A stretch of 64,000 nucleotides of DNA from Micromonospora polyrhachis (lineage in GTDB: Bacteria > Actinomycetota > Actinomycetes > Mycobacteriales > Micromonosporaceae), in assembly GCF_014203835.1 (NCBI RefSeq), contig NZ_JACHJW010000001.1, positions 5,840,501-5,904,500 on the forward strand, given 5' to 3'. A program made the position numbers and the translations under genes. A model generated the notes under the pieces. That model was not told where the DNA came from, did not search any database, and worked only from the letters and a program-made list of their open reading frames with translations. Position 1 is the first letter of the stretch. Each line of letters starts with the position of its first letter. Positions 57,663-64,000 of the stretch are shown in pieces.

Positions 57663-59372
57663 ATGGACCTGACCGGTGAGCCGGACGGCTACGACTGCCA
57701 CCGCGACCACGGACCGTACGCGGGAGTCGCGGACTTTCTGGGCCGGATCGCCGCCGACCGTCCCCGCCTGGTCTCCCGCCACCAGGTGGAGCTGTACGCG
57801 ATCGCACCCCGGCTGGACCACGCGGCGCGACCGGCCGCCGAGGAGGAGCCGATCCGGTTCCATCCCGCCCGGCGCACCGCCTACCTGGCCTACGGCGCGG
57901 CCGAGTTCGTGGCGGCCTGGGCAGACACCCTTCGGCAGCCGGTCACGGTGCGGTTCGACCACGTCGACAGCGCCGACGAGACCACTGTCGAACTACTGGC
58001 GGCGTTGACCCGACGGATCGAGTCGCCGCTGCTGCGCCTGGACCTGCGCGACGGTGGCCCCGACCCGTCGACGCCGGCCGACCCGACGCCGGAGGCACTG
58101 CGTACGGCATTGGGCGACAGCCTGGCCCGGGGCTTCTACCACCACGCCGCCCGGACCGCTCAGCGCGGACGCGGCATGGTGACCCCGGACGGCGACCTGC
58201 GGCACTGGTGGGCGTTCACCACCGGCCTGGCCACCGCCCTGGTGGCGCTGGACCGCGCTGCCGAAGCGCTCGCCCTCTATCACGAGACGCGCGCCGTCAC
58301 CGACGATCCCAAGATCGCCATGTCGGCCGCGTACGCCACGGCCATGCTCTACGCCCGGCACCTGCCACCGGCAGAGCAGGACCCGGCACGGGCGCGGCGC
58401 TGGCTGGAACGGGCGGTCGCACTCGCCGCCGGAGTGGACGACTCGCGACAGCGGACACTCTCCACCGTCTTCTACGAGCAGGGCCTGGCCCTGCTGGACA
58501 GCCGGGCGGGGGAGACCGGTCGCGCGCTGCGGCTGGTGGACGACGGGCTGGCCCGGCTGACGGCGGTACTCGCCCCCGGCGAGCGCCGGCAGGACCTGGC
58601 CCGGCTACGCCACAACCGGGCCCAGGTGCACCTCGCCCTGGGGGATCCGGCGCAGGCCCTGGCCGACCTCGACACCGTCATCGCGGACGATCCGGACAAC
58701 TGCGAGTACTACGTGGACCGAGCTGCTCTGCACCGGGCGGCGGACCGTATCCAGGCGGCGATCCGGGACTACGACACCGCCATCCGGCTGGGACCGCACC
58801 TGCCCGAGGCGTACTACAACCGGGCCGTACTCCAGCAGGAGCGAGGTCGCGTCGCACGGGCGCAGGAGGACCTGGAGCGCGTACTCGCCATCGATCCGGG
58901 GCACGTCGATGCCCGGATCGCACTGGTCAACCTGCACCTCGAACGCGGCGCACTGGACGCGGCCGAGGCCGGTGCGCGGGCCGGGTTGGAACTGGCCCCG
59001 CAGGAACCGGCGCTGCTGTGCACCCTCGGACTGATCCGCTCGGAGCGCGGCGGCCTCGTCGAAGCCGACGAGCTGCTGACCCGGGCCCTGGCTCGGGATC
59101 CGGACCTGGTCGAGGCATGGACGAACCGGGCTGCCGTCCGGTTCGACCGGGGGGACGCGGCCGCCGCCGTGGCCGATCTGGATCGGGCGATCGCGCTGTC
59201 GGCGGCACCCGAGCCCCGCTACAACCGGGGTACGGCGTTGATGCGACTGGGACGATGGGACGAGGCCGCCCGCGACTTCACCGACGCGCTCGCTCTGCCC
59301 GGCGTGGACCGGGCACTGCGTCGCGACCTGCGCGCGGAACTGGCCCGCTGTCGCCGTGCCATGGCCGGTTGA
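57663..59372 (+). CDS. TPR protein with degenerate AAA/STAND-like N-terminal domain
   Basis: From the ATG at 57663 the protein is 569 aa; a GTG at 57600 overlapping the peptide gene is an alternative. Residues 10-140 resemble the later half of a STAND/AAA fold (FDHVDSADETTVELLAALTRR as a Walker-B-like strand) but lack a P-loop. From about residue 190 to the end lie at least ten tetratricopeptide units (AQALADLDTVIADDPDN, AIRDYDTAIRLGPHLPEAYY, AQEDLERVLAIDPGHVDARI, AAVADLDRAIALSA). It is likely a protein-protein scaffold. Its link to the small peptide is positional. Confidence 0.8.
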   Translation: MDLTGEPDGYDCHRDHGPYAGVADFLGRIAADRPRLVSRHQVELYAIAPRLDHAARPAAEEEPIRFHPARRTAYLAYGAAEFVAAWADTLRQPVTVRFDHVDSADETTVELLAALTRRIESPLLRLDLRDGGPDPSTPADPTPEALRTALGDSLARGFYHHAARTAQRGRGMVTPDGDLRHWWAFTTGLATALVALDRAAEALALYHETRAVTDDPKIAMSAAYATAMLYARHLPPAEQDPARARRWLERAVALAAGVDDSRQRTLSTVFYEQGLALLDSRAGETGRALRLVDDGLARLTAVLAPGERRQDLARLRHNRAQVHLALGDPAQALADLDTVIADDPDNCEYYVDRAALHRAADRIQAAIRDYDTAIRLGPHLPEAYYNRAVLQQERGRVARAQEDLERVLAIDPGHVDARIALVNLHLERGALDAAEAGARAGLELAPQEPALLCTLGLIRSERGGLVEADELLTRALARDPDLVEAWTNRAAVRFDRGDAAAAVADLDRAIALSAAPEPRYNRGTALMRLGRWDEAARDFTDALALPGVDRALRRDLRAELARCRRAMAG

Positions 59373-59376
59373 CGAC

Positions 59377-59433
59377 GGTTAGGAAGGGCCCCTCCCTATC
59401 GGTTTCTGCCTTGGGAAGGGGCCGCTCCTCACC
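59377..59433. repeat. Palindromic intergenic repeat, copy 2
   Basis: GGTTAGGAAGGGCCCCTCCC ... GGTTTCTGCCTT ... GGGAAGGGGCCGCTCCTCACC matches the element at 6839-6892, including the TTTCTGCCT core and the AGGAAGG arms. It lies between the convergent TPR and membrane-protein genes and could form a hairpin. Confidence 0.75.
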
Positions 59434-59442
59434 TCGGGCCGA

Positions 59443-59877
59443 TCAGGGGTGCTGCGGAGCAGCACCACGGAGGGCCCGGTTGCGGAGGGCGAGGCCGAGT
59501 CCGGCCGACGCCGCCGTGCCGGCCAGCGAGCCGATCGCGACCAGGAACGCCCCGATGATCCACAGTCCGTCGGCGTTCCGGTCGGTAGCGGCGTCGATGG
59601 TGAAGCAGAGGGTGAACACCACCGGTAGCACGATGGTGGCCACCCAGGGGCGGCCCCGCCGTCCGGCGACGAACGCGAGCAGGCCGAGCAGAAGTACGGC
59701 GAGGATGACCTGCCACGCCTCGTACGGCCCGGACTCGGACATGGTCTCCGGGTCGAGGTCCCTGTGCTGGTCCCAGGCGAAGAGCGCGCCGTAGACGGCC
59801 GCCGTACCCACCGCGACGAGAATCGCCCAGAGTGCGGCCGAGTCCGGCTTCCGTCGGTCATTGTGTACTTCAGTCAC
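59443..59877 (-). CDS. Small four-helix membrane protein
   Basis: A 144-aa protein with a short hydrophilic N-terminus and four hydrophobic helices (LWAILVAVGTAAVYGALFAW, WQVILAVLLLGLLAFVAG, VATIVLPVVFTLCFTIDAA, GLWIIGAFLVAIGSLAGTAAS). The acidic loop after helix 1 (DQHRDLDPETMSESGPYE) faces one side. No family is recognised. It resembles uncharacterised actinobacterial inner-membrane proteins. It is convergent with the TPR gene across a palindromic repeat. Confidence 0.7.
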   Translation of the reverse strand: MTEVHNDRRKPDSAALWAILVAVGTAAVYGALFAWDQHRDLDPETMSESGPYEAWQVILAVLLLGLLAFVAGRRGRPWVATIVLPVVFTLCFTIDAATDRNADGLWIIGAFLVAIGSLAGTAASAGLGLALRNRALRGAAPQHP

Positions 59878-59961
59878 GCCATGACCCTCTCCCGACCAGC
59901 GTCGGCACGCAATGAGTACCGCGACCCAGTCCGCGGTCGACCGATCCTCGGTAGCGGGGCG

Positions 59962-60912
59962 TCAGCGCAGGCGGGGCAGCACCTGCTCGGCGTAGAGATC
60001 GAACAGTCCCTGGTAGTGCGGCCCGACATTGGCGACGTAGACCTCGTCGAAGCCCGCCTTGGCGTACTGGTCGATCATTTCCAGGTGGCCGGCCGGATCG
60101 TTGCCGCAGACGAAGACCTCCTTCATCATCTCCGGATCGACCAGTTGGGACGCCTGCTCGAAGTGTCGCGGGGAGGGCAGCACCTGGGACAGCTCGCTGG
60201 GCACTCCGGCGTTGGGCCAACGCTCGTACGCGATCCGTACCCCCTCGTCCACGCTGTCGGCGTACGCCGCCTTGAAGCCGGCCTGGCACGGCTTGTCGCC
60301 GCCCCCGTCGTCGCGGAACCGCTTGACGAGATCGGCGTCCGGAATGGTGCAGAGGTAGCCGTCGCCGATCCGGGCGGCCAGGGCCGTCGACTTGGGGCCG
60401 AAGCCGGAGACGTAGATCGGTGGTGGGGTTTCCGGCCGGGTGTAGATCCGGGCCTGCTCCACGGTGTAGTGCCGGCCCCGGTGGTTGACGAACCGGCCCG
60501 TCCACAGTTTGCGGATCACCTCGACGGACTCTTCGAGCATCTCCAGACGGACGTTGGCATTGGGCCAGGCGTCGCCGAGGATGTGCTCGTTGAGCGCCTC
60601 GCCGGTGCCGATACCGAGGACGAACCGCCCTTCGTGCAGTACGGCGCTGGTGGCCGCCGCCTGGGCGACGATCGCCGGGTGGATGCGGGTCGTCGGGCAG
60701 GTGACCGCAGTGGTGACCGGGAGCCGGCACACCTGGCTCAGCGCACCGATCATCGACCAGACGAACGGGCTCTGCCCCTGGCTGTCGGTCCACGGATGGT
60801 AGTGGTCGGAGATCCACAGCGCCTGGAAGCCGGCCTTCTCGGCACCACGTGCCTGGTCCAGTAGTTCGGCGGGGGTGAACTCCTCGCAGGACAGGAAATA
60901 GCCGATCCGCAT
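59962..60912 (-). CDS. F420-dependent LLM-class oxidoreductase (G6PDH-related)
   Basis: The ATG at 60912 follows AAGGAGG, giving 316 aa. It matches the TIGR03557-type F420-dependent group: MRIGYFLSCEEFTPAELLDQ, ALWISDHYHPWTDSQGQSPFVW (the His-rich loop of F420-dependent glucose-6-phosphate dehydrogenase relatives), TAVTCPTTRIHPAIVAQAAAT, RFVLGIGTGEALNEHILG, YVSGFGPKSTALAARIGDGY and a C-terminal GFDEVYVANVGPHYQG. It uses coenzyme F420 to oxidise or reduce a sugar phosphate or similar substrate. F420 use supports an actinobacterial host. Confidence 0.92.
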   Translation of the reverse strand: MRIGYFLSCEEFTPAELLDQARGAEKAGFQALWISDHYHPWTDSQGQSPFVWSMIGALSQVCRLPVTTAVTCPTTRIHPAIVAQAAATSAVLHEGRFVLGIGTGEALNEHILGDAWPNANVRLEMLEESVEVIRKLWTGRFVNHRGRHYTVEQARIYTRPETPPPIYVSGFGPKSTALAARIGDGYLCTIPDADLVKRFRDDGGGDKPCQAGFKAAYADSVDEGVRIAYERWPNAGVPSELSQVLPSPRHFEQASQLVDPEMMKEVFVCGNDPAGHLEMIDQYAKAGFDEVYVANVGPHYQGLFDLYAEQVLPRLR

Positions 60913-61055
60913 CTGGTCCTCCTTCACAGGCTCGGGCGTGATGTCGCATGCCCGGCGCGGCGCGGTGTCCGATACCGGACGTGATACCCGGATCGGGGCC
61001 GCTGATGCCTGGACGGTGCCTGGACAGGAGGCTGGGCGGGCGGCTGGTCGCCGGG

Positions 61056-61187
61056 TCAGCGACCGCCCCGGCCGAACAGGGAGCGGATCGCCGCGAGTAG
61101 GAGCAGCGTGCCGAGTACGGCCCCGAGCAGTTGTACACCGGGCACGTCGTACCAACTGACTTCCTCAGCGGCCAGGATCTGTCGCAT
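61056..61187 (-). CDS. Small single-pass membrane protein (43 aa)
   Basis: The minus strand encodes MRQILAAEEVSWYDVPG, then a hydrophobic helix (LLGAVLGTLLLLAAI) and a basic end (RSLFGRGGR). The coherent topology (short outer part, one helix, positively charged inner tail) suggests a real gene, although the Shine-Dalgarno sequence is weak. It lies between the F420 oxidoreductase and the divergent GH3 gene. Function is unknown. Confidence 0.5.
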   Translation of the reverse strand: MRQILAAEEVSWYDVPGVQLLGAVLGTLLLLAAIRSLFGRGGR

Positions 61188-61411
61188 CCTGGCACTCTTG
61201 CACGGGCTGCCCGGCGGCGCGAGGGGTGCCGGCGTGGGGAAGTCGAGGTCGGCAGCTCGGCTGGCCGGCGATGTGACGATTTGTTCCGGTGGGAGCGCGC
61301 CAACAGTAATAGGAAGGTTTATTGACTATTGCTTGTCTCGATGTGACCATGGCACCAGCCCGCCTCGACCGTGGCAGGGTGATCCTGCGTATGACGGGGG
61401 TACGGCACCGG

Positions 61412-62929
61412 ATGAGTACTTCGTTGGACGCCCTGACGAGCCTGGCCAGCACGGTCCTCCAGCCCGGATTCGAAGGCACGACCCCGCCGGCCTGGGTGCG
61501 ACGCTGGCTCGGGGAAGGGCTGGGGGGAGTCGTACTCTTCGCCCGCAACGTGGACAGTCCAGAACAGGTCGCCGCCCTCACCACGGCGCTGCGGGCGGAA
61601 CGCCCCGATCTCCTCATCGCCATCGACGAGGAGGCAGGCGACGTCACCCGGTTCGAGTCTCGCCTCGGCAGCTCCCGGCCCGGCAACCTGGCCCTCGGCG
61701 CCATCGACGATCCCGAGCTGACCGAGGAGGTCGCCCGGGACCTCGGTGTCGAACTGGCCGAGGCGGGGATCAACCTGAACTACGCCCCGGACGCCGATGT
61801 CAACTCCAACGCCGACAACCCGGTCATCGGTGTCCGCTCCTTCGGTGCCGATCCGGAGTTGGTGGCCCGGCACACCGCCGCGTGGATCCGAGGGCTACAG
61901 GCCACCGGGATCGCCGCGTGTGCCAAGCACTTCCCCGGGCACGGGGACACCAACGTCGACTCGCATGCGGACGTGCCGTACATCGGTGCGACCTGGGAAC
62001 AACTCGTGGCCTGCGAGCTGGCCCCGTTCCGGGCCGCGATCGCGGCCGGGGTGCAGGCCGTGATGACCGGCCACCTGTTGGTGCCCGCCCTCGATCCCCG
62101 TCGCCCGGCGACCCTGAGCCGGCGCATCCTGACCGGACTGCTTCGCGACGAACTGGGCTTCCAGGGGGTGGTGATCACTGACGGCATCGAGATGCGGGCG
62201 GTCACCCACCGGTACGGCTTCGAGGCGGCGGCCGTACACGCGCTCGCCGCCGGTGCGGACGCCATCTGTGTCGGCGGGGAACACTCCGACGAGGGTTCCG
62301 CTCGGCGGCTACGCGATGCGATCGTGGCGGCGGTGGTTGAGGGAACGCTGCCCGAGGAGCGGCTCGCCGAGGCCGCCAAACGGATCGAGCAGTTGGCCGC
62401 CTGGACCATACAGGCCGGTTCCACCCGCCCGAAGTGGACCGGAGCCGACCAGAACGGCTCCGCGATCGGAACGGCGGCAGCCCGCCGGGCCGTACGGGTG
62501 ACCGTCTCGCCACAGCACGACGGTGTCCTGCCGCTGACCGGACCGGCGCACGTGGTGGAGTTCGCGCCCCCGACCAACATCGCCATGGGTGCCGAGACAC
62601 CGTGGGGGGTGGGTGCCCCGCTCGCCACGCTGCTGCCGGGCACCACGACCGTCCGGATCGGCGTTGAAGACCTGCCCCCGGATGTCGAGCCGTCCGCTGC
62701 GCTGGTCGCCGACGCGAGGCACCGGCCGCTCGTACTGGTGGTTCGCGACCTGCACCGGCACGACTGGATGGCGGCGGCGGTGAGTCGAGCACTGGCCGCC
62801 CGGCCGGACGCGGTCGTGGTCGAACTCGGTGTGCCCGCCCGGGTCGTCGGGGACGTGCATCTGGCCACCTACGGCGCGACCCGGGCCAGCGGCTGGGCTG
62901 CGGCAAGCATCCTTGCCGGCCGCCCCTGA
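61412..62929 (+). CDS. Glycoside hydrolase family 3 (beta-N-acetylglucosaminidase type)
   Basis: I place the start at the ATG at 61412 (MSTSLDALTSLAST), giving 505 aa; in-frame ATGs at 61391 and further upstream are alternatives. The GH3 catalytic domain shows IDEEAGDVTRFES, the NagZ-type motif KHFPGHGDTNVDSHADVP (Asp/His general-acid loop), VMTGHLLVPALDP and the nucleophile region VVITDGIEMRAV. Residues after about 350 form the family's second alpha/beta domain. There is no signal peptide, so it probably acts on N-acetylglucosamine-containing wall fragments in the cytoplasm (recycling). A TTGACT hexamer at 61322 is a plausible -35 element. Confidence 0.9.
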   Translation: MSTSLDALTSLASTVLQPGFEGTTPPAWVRRWLGEGLGGVVLFARNVDSPEQVAALTTALRAERPDLLIAIDEEAGDVTRFESRLGSSRPGNLALGAIDDPELTEEVARDLGVELAEAGINLNYAPDADVNSNADNPVIGVRSFGADPELVARHTAAWIRGLQATGIAACAKHFPGHGDTNVDSHADVPYIGATWEQLVACELAPFRAAIAAGVQAVMTGHLLVPALDPRRPATLSRRILTGLLRDELGFQGVVITDGIEMRAVTHRYGFEAAAVHALAAGADAICVGGEHSDEGSARRLRDAIVAAVVEGTLPEERLAEAAKRIEQLAAWTIQAGSTRPKWTGADQNGSAIGTAAARRAVRVTVSPQHDGVLPLTGPAHVVEFAPPTNIAMGAETPWGVGAPLATLLPGTTTVRIGVEDLPPDVEPSAALVADARHRPLVLVVRDLHRHDWMAAAVSRALAARPDAVVVELGVPARVVGDVHLATYGATRASGWAAASILAGRP

Positions 62930-62949
62930 CCGGTCCGCCACGGGTGCCC

Positions 62950-63003
62950 GTGGGACCTGCGCCGGGTCAGCGGTCAGTGGGACCTGCGCCGGGTCAGCGG
63001 TCA
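62950..63003. repeat. 27-bp perfect tandem duplication
   Basis: GTGGGACCTGCGCCGGGTCA-GCGGTCA occurs twice in tandem between the convergent GH3 and GNAT genes. The second copy includes the GNAT stop codon, so the duplication extends from the 3' end of that gene. Confidence 0.85.
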
Positions 63004-63285
63004 GTGGGTGGCGAGCAGGTCGGCGTATTCCGGGTGTCGATCGATGAAGGCGGCTACGAACGGGCAGCGAGCAACCACCCGGTCACCCCGTGCCCGGGTC
63101 TGGTCGAGGGCCTCCCGGACCAGTCGGCTGCCCACCCCCTGGCCGCTGACCGACGGGTCGACCTGGGTGTGGGTGAAGACGACCAGGCCGGGGCGCTGCT
63201 CGTAGCCGGCGAACCCAGCCAACGCGTCGTCGACCAGGATCTCGTAGCGGCGTCGGGCGGGATTGTCCTCGACCAGAAGATTCAC
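63001..63285 (-). CDS. GNAT-family N-acetyltransferase (YidJ/COG2388 type)
   Basis: The GTG at 63285 (VNLLVEDNPARRRYEILVDD) gives 94 aa, the usual size for this compact GNAT subgroup, and GGGGGA lies upstream. The acetyl-CoA loop reads QGVGSRLVREALDQTRARG, preceded by VVFTHTQVDPSVSG and followed by VVARCPFVAAFIDRHPEYADL, a hallmark ending. These mini-GNATs are close to Gcn5-related yeast and plant homologues. Substrates are unknown. Confidence 0.88.
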   Translation of the reverse strand: MNLLVEDNPARRRYEILVDDALAGFAGYEQRPGLVVFTHTQVDPSVSGQGVGSRLVREALDQTRARGDRVVARCPFVAAFIDRHPEYADLLATH

Positions 63286-63390
63286 CGCGCCATTGTCCCC
63301 CGGGGTGGCCCGGTCGTGGGGCTTGCGGGCAGATCCCGGGGCAGTCGTGGTGGGCCGGAGGTGCATTCGCCTCGTACCCTTGGCCGGGTG

Positions 63391-63744
63391 ATGACTCGAC
63401 GTACGTCCCCCTCGGCGTCCGCCCTCCGTCGTACCGCCGGTCTCTTCGCCGGCCTTGCTCTCGGTCTGGCCGTCCTGACCGGCTGCAACTCCGAAGGTGC
63501 CAGCACCGACTGCGGGGTCGACGCCTGCACCGTCACCTTCAACCGGGGCGTCGATGCTCGGGCGAGCGTGCTCGGTGTCGAGGCCAAACTGGTCGGGGTC
63601 GACAACGACATGGCGACCATCGAGGTCGCGGGTGAGCGGTTGACCCTCACCGTCGGGCAGCAGGCGACCGAGGTGGGTGGCCTGTCGGTGGTGCTGGAGA
63701 GCGTCACCGACGACACGATCGCGGTGCGGATCGCCCGGAACTGA
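63391..63744 (+). CDS. Small lipoprotein
   Basis: A 117-aa protein from the ATG at 63391, with a GTG directly before it. The signal peptide is basic then hydrophobic (LFAGLALGLAVLTGC) with a lipobox Cys. The mature part is short and beta-rich: a cysteine pair (STDCGVDACTVTF), VLGVEAKLVGVDNDMATIEV and LSVVLESVTDDTIAVRI. No domain is recognised. It is probably a surface-anchored binding protein. Confidence 0.75.
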   Translation: MTRRTSPSASALRRTAGLFAGLALGLAVLTGCNSEGASTDCGVDACTVTFNRGVDARASVLGVEAKLVGVDNDMATIEVAGERLTLTVGQQATEVGGLSVVLESVTDDTIAVRIARN

Positions 63745-63749
63745 GCCGG

Positions 63750-63811
63750 CGGGCCGACCTACGGCTGACGGTTGGGCGTGCGGGCCGACCTATGGCTGAC
63801 GGTTGGGCGTG
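63750..63811. repeat. 31-bp tandem duplication after the lipoprotein gene
   Basis: CGGGCCGACCTACGGCTGAC..GTTGGGCGTG occurs twice with one base change, followed by a partial third copy (GACGGTTGGGCG) near 63832. It is intergenic. Confidence 0.8.
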
Positions 63812-63887
63812 CGGGCCGGCATGCGGGTGGTGACGGTTGGGCGCGGGTCACGTTTGGAAATCTCGGCGACGGGTGAATTGAGTCGCC

Positions 63888-64000
63888 ATGTCGTTGACCC
63901 GTGACGCTCAGGCCGCCGCCACCCGTACTGCGGACAATGGCCTGCTCGAAACCCTCGCCCGAGCCGGTTTCATCGGTTACGGGATCGTCCACCTGCTCTT
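63888..64000 (+). CDS. DUF1206 membrane protein, N-terminal part (runs off window)
   Basis: The ATG at 63888 opens a frame of 37 codons to the window edge. It ends in LLETLARAGFIGYGIVHLL, which matches the first helix of DUF1206 proteins (..RxGFxAYGxVHLLxG..). The family has six helices in three repeats and unknown function. The rest lies outside the window. Confidence 0.7.
   Translation, partial: MSLTRDAQAAATRTADNGLLETLARAGFIGYGIVHLL

Noticed and set aside
1-64000. tRNA, rRNA or riboswitch
   Set aside because: No cloverleaf-forming segment, conserved rRNA segment or known riboswitch core was recognised by eye. A covariance-model search would be decisive.

Overview
The window is very GC-rich, about 70%, with long antisense shadow frames, frequent GTG starts and a strong preference for G or C at third codon positions. 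Gene content points to an actinobacterium of the Micromonospora type: DUF397, an F420-dependent oxidoreductase, PPM-type SpoIIE phosphatases, an ECF41-type sigma factor, polyprenol-phosphate mannose synthase and palindromic 'GGTTAGGAAGGGCCCC' intergenic repeats. That placement is an inference from content, since no rRNA or tRNA gene is visible.

Layout. 1-4.4 kb: the 3' part of a four-domain RNA-repair protein, a MerR regulator and a tiny membrane protein. 4.5-16.7 kb: a stress and envelope region with a MarR-pirin operon, a YflT-like stress protein, a SpoIIE/GAF/PAS phosphatase, an MscS-like membrane protein, an MFS transporter, SRPBCC, DUF2795, YihY and ChaB proteins and an aldehyde dehydrogenase. 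16.8-21.6 kb: a type VII-like protein pair (one with a C39-like domain that seems to lack its catalytic residues), a secreted M23 peptidase with VCBS repeats, the 3' fragment of a lost Ig-like repeat protein and a small secreted M15-like peptidase. 21.6-25.2 kb: a NarL-type two-component pair, an unknown gene and an esterase. 25.3-27.3 kb: a complete IS1182-family element that landed in the loop of a hairpin.

27.5-38.1 kb is the accessory island. It starts with a cysteine-rich protein of about 776 aa carrying an in-frame 10-residue repeat, coupled to a 92-aa protein. Across a palindromic operator lies a minimal GntR regulator. Next comes an EACC1 gene coupled to a caspase-like protease fused to a conservon (CvnA)-type HATPase, flanked by a 16-bp direct repeat. 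It is followed by a co-directional, lower-GC cluster: two small helical proteins, a longer helical protein, two intact copies and one decayed copy of an immunity-like family, and a toxin-like protein. The toxin has an 'MQRMAGNRAV' leader motif, a hydrophobic segment and a C-terminal nuclease-like domain. Together these look like biological-conflict (suicide/defence and polymorphic-toxin) modules.

38.1-45 kb: a coupled WYL regulator and HTH_42 protein, a VOC protein, several membrane proteins, an N-terminally truncated ECF41 sigma factor and a frameshifted membrane gene. 45-54 kb: a polyprenol-phosphate mannosyltransferase and, on the opposite strand, an eight-gene translationally coupled run for heptose-containing glycan synthesis (GmhB fused to a heptosyltransferase, two further glycosyltransferases, GmhA, HldE, an SDR and a second heptosyltransferase), ending with a topoisomerase IB. 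55-64 kb: a repeat-containing protein, a CueP-type lipoprotein, a possible 27-aa aromatic-tailed RiPP-like peptide next to a TPR protein, an F420-dependent oxidoreductase, a GH3 hexosaminidase, a GNAT protein, a lipoprotein and the start of a DUF1206 protein.
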